From contig NZ_PGFB01000002.1 in assembly GCF_002797855.1 (NCBI RefSeq), positions 620,001 through 684,000 of the forward strand: DNA of 64,000 bases. The letters are read 5' to 3'. How positions within the stretch are numbered: position 1 is the first letter of the stretch; each line of letters opens with the position of its first letter. The notes beneath the pieces are model-generated. The model was given only the letters and a program-made list of their open reading frames with translations, made no database searches and was not told the origin of the DNA. This stretch comes from Compostimonas suwonensis (lineage in GTDB: Bacteria > Actinomycetota > Actinomycetes > Actinomycetales > Microbacteriaceae). Of the stretch, positions 16,479-24,300 are shown piece after piece. Made by a program: the position numbers and the translations under genes.

Positions 16479-16691
16479 ATGGGCGAGGATGCCGAGGCCG
16501 CCGTGCGAACCGGGCCGACGCCGCTGTTCTACTCCGAGGAGGAGACGGCCGCGCTGCTCGGCATCCACCGCACGACCCTTCGCACCCTCGCCCTGGACGG
16601 CCGTGCCCCGGTGGAGCCGATTCGGCTCACCCAGCACAAGCGCGTCTACCGCCGCGTCGACGTCGAGCGCCTTGCCGGGCTGCGGCAGTAG
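16479..16691 (+). CDS. xis: Excisionase-like (MerR-type HTH) DNA-binding protein
   Basis: 70 residues. FYSEEETAALLGIHRTTLRTLALDG is the winged-helix motif of the excisionase/helix_turn_helix_17 family, followed by a wing ending HKRVYRRVDVERL. GGAAGGAGGTCGCG lies directly before the ATG. The gene ends 12 bases before the integrase start. Such proteins bend att DNA to steer the integrase towards excision. Confidence 0.8.
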   Translation: MGEDAEAAVRTGPTPLFYSEEETAALLGIHRTTLRTLALDGRAPVEPIRLTQHKRVYRRVDVERLAGLRQ

Positions 16692-16703
16692 GACGGGGCG
16701 GAC

Positions 16704-17831
16704 ATGGGAAGCATCGAGTCCTACGAGACGGCCAAGGGCCGCCGCTATCGGGCGCTGTACCGGCGGCCCGACAAGAAGCAGACGCAGAAGCGCGGGTTCA
16801 CCACGAAGAAGGCGGCAGAGCTGTTCTTGGCGACCACGGAGGTCGACATCGCCCAGGGCCGCTACCTCGACCCGTCGCTGGCGCGGGTGACCGTGGCCGA
16901 CTGGCTCCAGACCTGGCTGGCGGCGCGCGGCGATCTGCGGGCGACGACCCGCAGCCGCGTCGAGAACATCATCGAGAAGCACATCGTCCCCGAACTCGGC
17001 ACCATCCCGATCGGCAACCTCGCGCGGCTCCGCGTGCAGGAGTGGGCCTCGGCGCTGCCCGGCGCGCCGGCGACGGTGCGCAAGATCGTGAACGTGCTGT
17101 CGGGTGCGCTGCGGTTCGCGGTCGAGGACGGGCGGCTGCCGTCCAACCCGGCTCAGCGGCTCAAGCTCCCGAAGCCAACGAAGTCGCGCAAGCGATACCT
17201 GTCCCACGATCAGGTCGCCGCGCTCGCCAAGGCCATTGACGAGAAGAAGGATGGCCGCGAGCACGGCTACGGCCTCGTCGTCCTCGTGCTCGCTTACTGC
17301 GGCCTCCGCTGGGGCGAGCTGTCCGGGCTCCGCATCCGCGACCTCGACCTCGACGCGAAGAACCCGCGGCTGACGGTCGAGCAGACCGTCGTGGCCGACA
17401 AGGGCTATCAGCGGATCGAGCCGCCGAAGGACTACGAGCACCGGAGCATCCCGATCCCGGCCTTCCTCGTCGGGCTGCTCCGCGCGCAGATCGCCGGTCG
17501 CCCGGCCGACGCCCCGGTGTTCTACGGCATCCGCACGGGCACCTGGCTTCGGAACCACGTCTTCCGGGTCGGCTGGTTCGATGACGCGGCGGCGACGGTC
17601 GGGATCAAGGGCCTCACGCCGCACGAGCTGCGGCACACGGCCGCGTCGCTGGCGGTGAGCGCGGGGGCGAACGTCAAGGCAGTGCAGCGGATGCTGGGGC
17701 ACGCCTCGGCCGCAGTGACGCTCGACGTGTACGCCGACCTGTTCGATGACGACCTGGACGGTGTTGCCACGGCGCTCAACGCGGCCGCGATGCAATCAGA
17801 TGTTGCCAATCTGTTGCCAAAGGCCGCGTAG
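16704..17831 (+). CDS. int: Tyrosine integrase of the element
   Basis: 375 residues. An N-terminal arm-binding segment (about 1-60), a core-binding SAM-like domain (63-155) and a catalytic domain with Arg202 (CGLRWGEL), His307 and Arg310 (PHELRH), His333 (MLGHAS) and the nucleophile Tyr343 (LDVYADLF): all catalytic residues are present. The gene reads towards tRNA-Glu, whose 3' end lies 65 bases downstream. The 3' end carries GTTGCCA repeats matching those inside the left att site. A scrap of a close relative remains at 5485-5526. Confidence 0.93.
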   Translation: MGSIESYETAKGRRYRALYRRPDKKQTQKRGFTTKKAAELFLATTEVDIAQGRYLDPSLARVTVADWLQTWLAARGDLRATTRSRVENIIEKHIVPELGTIPIGNLARLRVQEWASALPGAPATVRKIVNVLSGALRFAVEDGRLPSNPAQRLKLPKPTKSRKRYLSHDQVAALAKAIDEKKDGREHGYGLVVLVLAYCGLRWGELSGLRIRDLDLDAKNPRLTVEQTVVADKGYQRIEPPKDYEHRSIPIPAFLVGLLRAQIAGRPADAPVFYGIRTGTWLRNHVFRVGWFDDAAATVGIKGLTPHELRHTAASLAVSAGANVKAVQRMLGHASAAVTLDVYADLFDDDLDGVATALNAAAMQSDVANLLPKAA

Positions 17832-17862
17832 GGCTTCCGCGAAGCACTCCGACAGGAACGCA

Positions 17863-17888
17863 AAAACCCCCGGATGACCGGGGGTTTT
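17863..17888. terminator. Bidirectional rho-independent terminator between integrase and tRNA-Glu
   Basis: AAAACCCCCGG (17863-17873), loop ATGA, CCGGGGGTTTT (17878-17888): an 11-bp stem flanked by A and T runs on both sides, so it can stop integrase transcription rightward and tRNA transcription leftward. Confidence 0.9.
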
Positions 17889-17896
17889 CTTGTTGG

Positions 17897-17969
17897 TGAC
17901 CCCAGCGGGATTCGAACCCGCGTTACCGCCGTGAGAGGGCGACGTCCTAGGCCGCTAAACGATGGGGCC
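17897..17969 (-). tRNA. tRNA-Glu (anticodon CTC)
   Basis: A 73-nt cloverleaf on the minus strand. The acceptor stem is GGCCCCA with TGGGGTC plus the discriminator A; the T-arm is GCGGG-TTCGAAT-CCCGC; the anticodon stem is TCGCC/GGCGG (one T:G pair) with loop CTCTCAC, giving anticodon CTC. CCA is not encoded. The element's att core covers 17905-17939, the 3' half, which the inserted DNA has restored perfectly. Confidence 0.95.
17905..17939. other. Right attachment site (attR) within tRNA-Glu
   Basis: The 26 bases 17914-17939 are identical to 5543-5568, and 17905-17913 match with three differences. The repeat spans the anticodon loop to the T-arm. Confidence 0.85.
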
Positions 17970-18045
17970 GTTTTTGCAACTCATCGAGTATGCCACACTC
18001 CCGAGGGTCATCCAAACCACGGCGGCGTCTCGCGCGCGTGCGACG

Positions 18046-19002
18046 TCAGGCGAGCACGCGCAGCGCCCCAGCGACGACCTCGATCGTCACCGGCAGGGGG
18101 CCGATCCGTTCCCCGTCGGCGTAGGCGACGACCCCGGGCGCGTCGAGGGCGACCGATCGGACCCGCTCGAGCGAGACCTGCGGAAGGCTCGTGTGAGTAC
18201 CGCGGAAGACCCGGGGGAAGACCCGCATGAGACCGATCCGCGAGAGCGGTGCGACGACGAAGAGATCGAGCGCCCCGTCGTCGAGGCGCGCGTCGGGCGC
18301 GATCCTCATGCCGCCCCCGATCGATCCGTTGTTCGCGACCGAGATCAGCAGCGCGTCGAGCTCGCGGGCCTGCCCGTCGACGACGAGCGAATAGCGGATG
18401 GCGCGCAGCCCGATCAGCTCGCGCACCATGGCGATCGTGTAGCGGCTCGCGCCCCGCGGCCTCCGCATGCCGTTGGCGCGCTCGTTCACCCGGGCGTCGA
18501 ACCCCGCCGACACCACGGAGGCGAACCAGGTCGTGCCGTCGGCGTGGTGCACCCGGCCGGCGTCGATCGTGCGGGTGATGATCGGCCCCGGGACCACGAC
18601 GGGGCTGCCCGGGATGCCGCAACCGAGCGCCCGCGTGAGCACGGCGATCGCGGCATCCGTGTCGTCGAGGGGTATCCCGAGCCCGCGGGCCATGTCGTTG
18701 CCCGTGCCCGAGGGCACGATGCCGAGCGGGATGCCCGTCTGCGCGACCAGGTTGGCGCCGAGGCTCACCATGCCGTCTCCGCCGACGACCACGAGGGCGT
18801 CTGCGCAGCCGCCGTCGGGCCGGGCGAGGGCGGAGGCCGCCGCGCTCCGCAACGTCGCGTAGTCGGGCTCCAGGAGCGCCGTGACCCCGTATCCCCCACC
18901 CCGCAGGGCGGCGACGACACGGGGCCCGACGTCGCGGTGCCGCCCGAACGCCGCACGGGGGTTGACGGCCACGACGACGTGGCCCGTTCGAGCTCGGGTC
19001 AT
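18046..19002 (-). CDS. Diacylglycerol/lipid kinase family protein (YegS/DgkB-like)
   Basis: 318 residues from the ATG at 19002, chosen because HVVVAVNPRAAFGRH starts the conserved N-terminal strand; a frame open to 19068 adds unstructured sequence. The DAGK catalytic motif VVVGGDGMVSLGANLV and the GTGNDMARGLG loop are intact, followed by the C-terminal YegS-type beta-sandwich (LLISVANNGSIGGGMRIAP). Members phosphorylate diacylglycerol or related lipids with ATP at the membrane. It is divergent from the hydrolase at 19098. Confidence 0.85.
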   Translation of the reverse strand: MTRARTGHVVVAVNPRAAFGRHRDVGPRVVAALRGGGYGVTALLEPDYATLRSAAASALARPDGGCADALVVVGGDGMVSLGANLVAQTGIPLGIVPSGTGNDMARGLGIPLDDTDAAIAVLTRALGCGIPGSPVVVPGPIITRTIDAGRVHHADGTTWFASVVSAGFDARVNERANGMRRPRGASRYTIAMVRELIGLRAIRYSLVVDGQARELDALLISVANNGSIGGGMRIAPDARLDDGALDLFVVAPLSRIGLMRVFPRVFRGTHTSLPQVSLERVRSVALDAPGVVAYADGERIGPLPVTIEVVAGALRVLA

Positions 19003-19097
19003 TGCTCGATTATGGCCTGTCTGGGAGTGCGCAATGCACGGGCCGAGAACCCTCGCGTCGTGTTGCACGGAGGCTCGATTGGGTATTTGCTGAGAGG

Positions 19098-19736
19098 ATG
19101 CGCATCACGAAACTGGAGCACGCCTGCCTCGTGCTCGAAGAGTCAGGCAAGAAGCTCATCATCGACCCGGGTATGTTCACCACGGCGATCACGGAGGCCG
19201 CGAACACGGTCGCGATCGTCATCACGCACGAGCATGCCGACCATTGGACCCCCGAGCAGCTCAAACGCATCGTCGACAAGAACCCGGATGCCCGGATCTT
19301 CGCCCCGGCGGGCGTCGCCGCGGTCGTCGAGGGCTTCGACGTCACGGTCGTCTCGGCGGGCGAGACGGTCGAGGTCGAGCCCTACACGCTGCGCTTCTTC
19401 GGCGGCCAGCACGCCGTCATCCACTCCTCGATCCCCCTCGTGCAGAACCTCGGGGTGCTCGTCAACGACACGCTCTACTACGCCGGCGACTCGTTCACGA
19501 TCCCGGAGGGCGTCGAGGTCGACACGCTCGCCGTGCCGGCCGGCGCCCCGTGGCTCAAGATCGGCGAGGTCATCGACTTCGTGACCGCCGTGAAGCCGCG
19601 CCACAGCTTCCCGACCCACGAGATGGTGCTCTCGGTCGCCGGCAAGCAGATGGCGAACGACCGCATCGCGGCCGCGACCGAGCAGGGCGGCGGAGAGTTC
19701 CACGCGCTCGCGCCGAACGAGTCGCTCGACGTCTGA
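19098..19736 (+). CDS. Metallo-beta-lactamase-fold hydrolase
   Basis: 212 residues from the ATG at 19098. The metal-binding motif THEHADHW (His44, His46, Asp48, His49) is complete; later ligands are in YYAGDSF and FPTHE. The short, single-domain form matches the lactamase_B_3 (UlaG/YtkL-like) family; the substrate is unknown. GAGAGG abuts the start codon with no spacer, so the mRNA may be nearly leaderless. It is convergent with gadB across the inverted repeat at 19759-19841. Confidence 0.85.
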   Translation: MRITKLEHACLVLEESGKKLIIDPGMFTTAITEAANTVAIVITHEHADHWTPEQLKRIVDKNPDARIFAPAGVAAVVEGFDVTVVSAGETVEVEPYTLRFFGGQHAVIHSSIPLVQNLGVLVNDTLYYAGDSFTIPEGVEVDTLAVPAGAPWLKIGEVIDFVTAVKPRHSFPTHEMVLSVAGKQMANDRIAAATEQGGGEFHALAPNESLDV

Positions 19737-19758
19737 CACCCTCCCCTGCCCGTCCCCA

Positions 19759-19841
19759 CTCAAAACGACGGAGATTCGGCATCCTGACGGCCTTTTCGGG
19801 CACTCAGGGCACTTTTCGGCCAGAATCTCCGTCGTTTTGAG
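19759..19841. repeat. Perfect 19-bp inverted repeat with a 45-base loop
   Basis: The left arm 19759-19777 (CTCAAAACGACGGAGATTC) is exactly complementary to 19823-19841. The 45-base loop contains the near-repeat CTTTTCGG twice. It lies between two convergent genes. The arms are AT-richer than the surroundings and lack the tight loop of a rho-independent terminator, so a terminator, a REP/MITE-like element or a structured RNA are all possible. Confidence 0.75.
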
Positions 19842-19873
19842 CACGCAGAGAAGAAAGGCGAGGAAGACGGCCC

Positions 19874-21250
19874 TCAGTGGGTGAAGCCGGGATGCTGGCC
19901 CTCGACGGGCATGGGGCTCTCGAGCTTGTCGAGGTAGGCCGTCTCCTCCTGGATCGCGTCGAGCAGCTTGCTGGCGAGGTCGAGGCTGAGGCCGTTGCGC
20001 ACGACGATGCGCTGCACGATCACGTCGGACATGTCGTCGGGCATCGGGTACGCGGGAACGAGCCAGCCTCGCGAGCGCAGCCGGTCGGAGAGGTGGAAGA
20101 GGTTCCAGTTGTCGGTGTGGCCGTCTTTCAGCCGCCAGGCGAACACGGGGATGTCGGAGCCGTCGCCGAGCAGCTCGAACGGCCCGATCTCCTCGATGCC
20201 GTGGGCGAGGTAGTGCGCGACATCCTGCGACGCCTGCTGCACGGCGCGGTAGCCGTCGTGGCCTAGGCGCAGGAACAGGTAGTACTGCAGCAGCACCTGC
20301 GCGCCGGGCCGCGAGAAGTTGAGCGCGAGGGTCGGCATGCTGCCGCCGAGGTAGCTGACGGTGAAGATCAGGTCTTCCGGCAGCATCTGCGGGCTGCGCC
20401 AGACCACCCATCCGAGCCCCGGGTAGACGAGGCCGTACTTGTGCGCCGAGGTGCTGATCGAGTGCACCCGCTCGACGCGGAAGTCCCACGCGAGGTCGGG
20501 CTGCAGGAACGGCGCGACCATTCCGCCCGAGGCCGCGTCGACGTGGATCGGGATGTCGTATCCGCTCGCCTCCTGGATCGCGTCGAGCGCAGCGGCGATC
20601 TCGGCGACCGGCTCGTAGGCTCCCGTGTACGTGACGCCCATGATCGCGACGACGCCGATCGTGTTCTCGTCGACGTACTTCCCGAGCTCGTGGCCGTCGA
20701 AGAAGGGGTGCTCCTCGGTCACGGGCACGTAGCGCGGCTCGACCTCCCAGTAGTTGCAGAACTTCTCCCAGCACACCTGCACGGCCGAGCTCATGACGAG
20801 ATTCGGCTTCTCGGTGGAGAGACCAGCGGCACGGCGCGCATGCTGCCACCGCCGCTTGAACGCGAGGCCTCCGAGCATGCAGGCCTCCGACGAGCCGATC
20901 GTCGACGTGCCGATCGTCGTCTCCGGTGAGGGCGCGTGCCAGAGGTCGGCGATGATCTTCCAGCAGTACTCTTCGATGGCCGCGGTCTGCGGGTACTCGT
21001 CCTTGTCGATCATGTTCTTGTCGAACGACTCGCTGTAGAGCCTCGACGCCTGGTCGTCCATCCAGGTGCCGACGAAGGTCGCGAGGTTGAGCCGTGCGTT
21101 GCCGTCGAGCATGGTCTCGTCGTGCACGACCTGGTAGGCGGTCTCGGGCAGCATCTGGCCCGCCCCGAGCGTGTACCGGGGCGCCAGGGTGTCCTCCCCC
21201 GGGCGGGCGAAGAGCGGGTTGACGTGGATGAACTCTGACTTCTTCGGCAT
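19874..21250 (-). CDS. gadB: Glutamate decarboxylase
   Basis: 458 residues from the ATG at 21250. The fold-type I PLP site is plain: HVDAASGG (Asp238 stacks on the ring nitrogen) and STSAHKYG with Lys271 as Schiff base. FARPGEDTLAPRYTLG near the N-terminus and length match bacterial GadB (about 460 residues). It converts glutamate to GABA and CO2, consuming a proton. No glutamate/GABA antiporter is adjacent, so the acid-resistance circuit would need a transporter elsewhere. Confidence 0.93.
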   Translation of the reverse strand: MPKKSEFIHVNPLFARPGEDTLAPRYTLGAGQMLPETAYQVVHDETMLDGNARLNLATFVGTWMDDQASRLYSESFDKNMIDKDEYPQTAAIEEYCWKIIADLWHAPSPETTIGTSTIGSSEACMLGGLAFKRRWQHARRAAGLSTEKPNLVMSSAVQVCWEKFCNYWEVEPRYVPVTEEHPFFDGHELGKYVDENTIGVVAIMGVTYTGAYEPVAEIAAALDAIQEASGYDIPIHVDAASGGMVAPFLQPDLAWDFRVERVHSISTSAHKYGLVYPGLGWVVWRSPQMLPEDLIFTVSYLGGSMPTLALNFSRPGAQVLLQYYLFLRLGHDGYRAVQQASQDVAHYLAHGIEEIGPFELLGDGSDIPVFAWRLKDGHTDNWNLFHLSDRLRSRGWLVPAYPMPDDMSDVIVQRIVVRNGLSLDLASKLLDAIQEETAYLDKLESPMPVEGQHPGFTH

Positions 21251-21330
21251 GGCCCTGGTCCCCTCGGTTCGGTGCTTGCAGCACAGCGTAGCGGCCTGCG
21301 GTGTACCGGGCGGGACCGGCTGAGAAAGCG

Positions 21331-21363
21331 GATGCCGCACGCCCTCCTCGAACGTGCGGCATC
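21331..21363 (-). terminator. Hairpin downstream of the GH95 gene
   Basis: GATGCCGCACG (21331-21341) and CGTGCGGCATC (21353-21363) form a perfect 11-bp stem with an 11-base loop, starting 15 bases after the GH95 stop on the minus strand. There is no T-tract. Confidence 0.65.
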
Positions 21364-21377
21364 CTGTGGGCGAGGGG

Positions 21378-24300
21378 CTACCTCAGAGTCGAGCCTCCGT
21401 CACCCGTGCTGTCCTCGCGTACGCGTCGTCGGCGAACCACCAAGACCGCGACTCCCGCTACGAGGATCAGCAACGCCAGGCTCAGGCCGGTCGTGAGGTC
21501 GACGCCGGTGGCCGCGATCGCGCTGCCGCCGCCCGTTCCCGGGTTCGCCGTGCCGTCCGTGAGCGTTATCCATTTCCATCCGATGACCGCGCCGTCGGCG
21601 TCGAGGACGACGAGACGGTGCGCTCCGGTCACATCGAGCGGCAGGGTGACGCCGATGTAGCCGTTGGCGTCGACCTGGTGCCAGCCCAGGTGCGCCGGGT
21701 CCGAGTGCAGCCAGACCGAGACCCACTGGCCGGCGCGCTCGGCTCCGACCACGACGACGATCTGGGAGCCCGCCGGCGCGTTGTCGGGTGCGTCGATGCC
21801 GCCTTCCGTCGCACTCGTCAGCTCGTCGTCACCGACGGGGCTTCCCGGCTCGCTCGGCTGACCGGGGTCGGTCGGGTCCGTGGGATCCGTCGGGTCCGTG
21901 GGATCCGTCGGGTCCGTGGGATCCGTCGGGTCGGTCGGGTCGGTCGGATCCGTCGGGTCCGCCTCGTAGAGGAACGAGACGGGCTCCGAGTCGCCCTCCG
22001 GGTGCAGCACCACGAGTTCCACCTGCCCGGCGGCGTGCGCGGGGCTCGCCACCGTGATCCGGGTGTCGCTCACGACAGTGAACGCCGTGCCGGCCGTTCC
22101 GTCGAACTCGACGCCCGTGGCGCCCTCGAAGCCCGTGCCCGTGACGGTGACGACCGTGCCGCCGTCGACCGAGCCCTTCTCGGGCGCGATGCCCGAGACG
22201 ACCGCCGGTACGAGCGGGTTCGCCTCGTAGGTGTACGAGACGGGCTCGGAGTCGCCCTCCGGGTGGTGCACGACGAACTCGACTTCGCCTGCGGCGTGCG
22301 CGGGGCTCGTCACCGTGATCCGGGTGTCGCTCACGACCGTGAACGCGGTGCCGGTCGCGGTTCCGAAGCTCGCGGTCGTCGCGCCCTCGAAGCCGGTGCC
22401 CGTGACCGTCACGACAGTACCGCCGTCGACCGTGCCCGTCGCGGGCTCGATGCCCGAGACGACCGCGGGCTCCGGCTCCACCGGGTTGGCCTCGTAGTTG
22501 TACGAGACCGGGTCGGAGTCGCCCTCGGGGTGCAGCACCACGAGCTCGACGTCGCCCACCGCGTGCGGCGGGCTCGCGACGGTGATCTGCGTGTCGCTCA
22601 CGACCGTGAAGGACGTGCCCGGAGCGGTTCCGAACAGCGCGCCGGTCGCGCCCTCGAAGCCGGTGCCCGTGATCGTGACGGCCGTGCCGCCGTCGACCGT
22701 GCCGCTGTCGGGCGTGATGCTCGTGACCTCGGCCGGCTGGGGCTCCGGCTCCTCGCCGAACGCCAGGGTCTGCCAGTCGGCGGCCTGTTCGGCGGTGAGC
22801 GCCGTCGGGAAGATGGCGATGCGGTCGACCGCGCCGCGCTGGCGCTGGTTGCCGCCCTGGTCTGCCGCGAAGCGGATCGGACGCTCGTTGCAGCCGTCGA
22901 TCGCCTCGTAGTCCGGGATCGTGCCCGCCTCGTGGGCGACGCCGTCGACGTAGGCGGTCATCGCACCGGTCTCGGCGATCACGAGCACGAGGTCGACCCA
23001 GGTGTCGGTCGGCAGGATGACGCCCGTGTGCACGGGCTCCGCGCCGGCCGTGATGACCCGCAGCTCGTTGTTCGGCCGCGTGTCGATCAGGATGCCGTCC
23101 CAGTTCGTCGAATCCGGCTGGAAGTCGAAGAGCCGTCGGTGCGAGTCCTGACCCGAGGCGATCGTGACCTCGGCCGCGAAGGACGCGGAGGGCAGCAGCC
23201 CCAGATGCGTGACCGGGCTCGAGATGTACGTCGAGCCGTCGAGCGCCTGCGAGGAGCCGGTCGGCCCCTCGGCGAGCACTGCGCCCGCACCCGTCACCGT
23301 GGGCGTGAGGTCACGACCCGATGCATCCGTGAGGGGGCTCTCTCCGAGATCCCAGGCGAGAAGCGTTCCCTCGGGGGCCGGGGTCTCGCAGCGGGGCGTC
23401 TCGCCGAAGGCGATGCCCTGCCAGTCGGCGATCTCCTGTGCGCTGAGCGCCTTCGGGAAGACGGCGACCCGGTCGACGAGTCCCTTCTGGCGTTCTCCGC
23501 CACCACGATTCGCACCGACGTGGAAGGTGCGCTCGGCGCAGGCGTTGATCGCCTTGTAGCTCGAGATCGTGTTGCCCGCGTTCGCGACGCCGTTGACGTA
23601 GACCGTGATGAGCCCTGCCGTGTCGATGGTCACCGCGAGGTTCACCCACTGCCCGGTCGGCAGCACGACGTTGGTCGTCGTGCCGACGCCCGAGGTGATG
23701 ATGCGCACGTTGTTCGACGGTGTGAGGTCGATCAGGATGCCCTCGGAGTCGTTGCCCACCGGTTGCGTGTCGAAGAGACGACGGTAGCTGTTCTGCCCCG
23801 CGTCGATCGTGAACTCGCCGGCGAAGGTCGCCTCCTCGAGGTAGCCGAGCGCCTCGGGGTCGGTGCTCGTGACGTATCCGCTGTCGCCGAGCTGCTGCGC
23901 GGAGCCGGTCGGCCCCTCGGCCACGACGCCCGCCGTGCCCTGCACCCGCGGGATGACGCCGTTGCCGGAGGCGTCCGTCAGCGGGTCCTCGCCGAGATCC
24001 CAGGCCAGCAGTGTGCCGTCGGGGTCGGGGACGGCGCAGGGGGTCGGCGGCTTGACGCTGACGACCGCCGTGCTGCTCACGCTCGCCTCACCCGCGGTGA
24101 GGGTCGCCGTGATGGGCGATTGCCGTGCCTCGTTGCCGGCGCCGACGTGGATCGAGATCGTCTCGGTGCGCGATTGCCCGGCCGCGATGGTGGGCAGGTC
24201 GATGGTCGCCGGGGTGGCGCTCCAGCCTTCGACGCCGGGTGCGACATCCGTGGGAAGGGTGATCGCGAGCTCACCGCCCTCGATCGCGCTCGTGCCGATG

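Larger units (their letters stand above)
5534..17939. mobile_element. Integrative mobilizable element inserted in tRNA-Glu(CTC)
   Basis: Bounded by 26-bp identical att cores (5543-5568 and 17914-17939). The right end has integrase and excisionase-like genes next to the tRNA, the usual order. Cargo: a small membrane protein, a DUF2975/Xre pair with twin operators, a ComJ-like protein, a MobF relaxase, a membrane protein, a zeta toxin/antitoxin pair, an SdpR/SdpI-like pair and a HTH-tailed protein. No VirB4, VirD4/TraD-like coupling ATPase or other transfer-channel gene is visible, so transfer would need a helper element. All required genes look intact. Confidence 0.85.

Noticed and set aside
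5534-17939. A complete self-transmissible ICE
   Set aside because: Relaxase and integrase are present, but no VirD4/TraD-like coupling ATPase, VirB4 or channel proteins.
19874-21250. Acid-resistance island around gadB
   Set aside because: No antiporter, glutaminase or acid regulator is adjacent; a single enzyme gene does not make an island.
21865-21960. Short regular repeats that could be taken for a CRISPR array
   Set aside because: Units are contiguous 9-mers in frame within a coding region, with no spacers and no cas genes.
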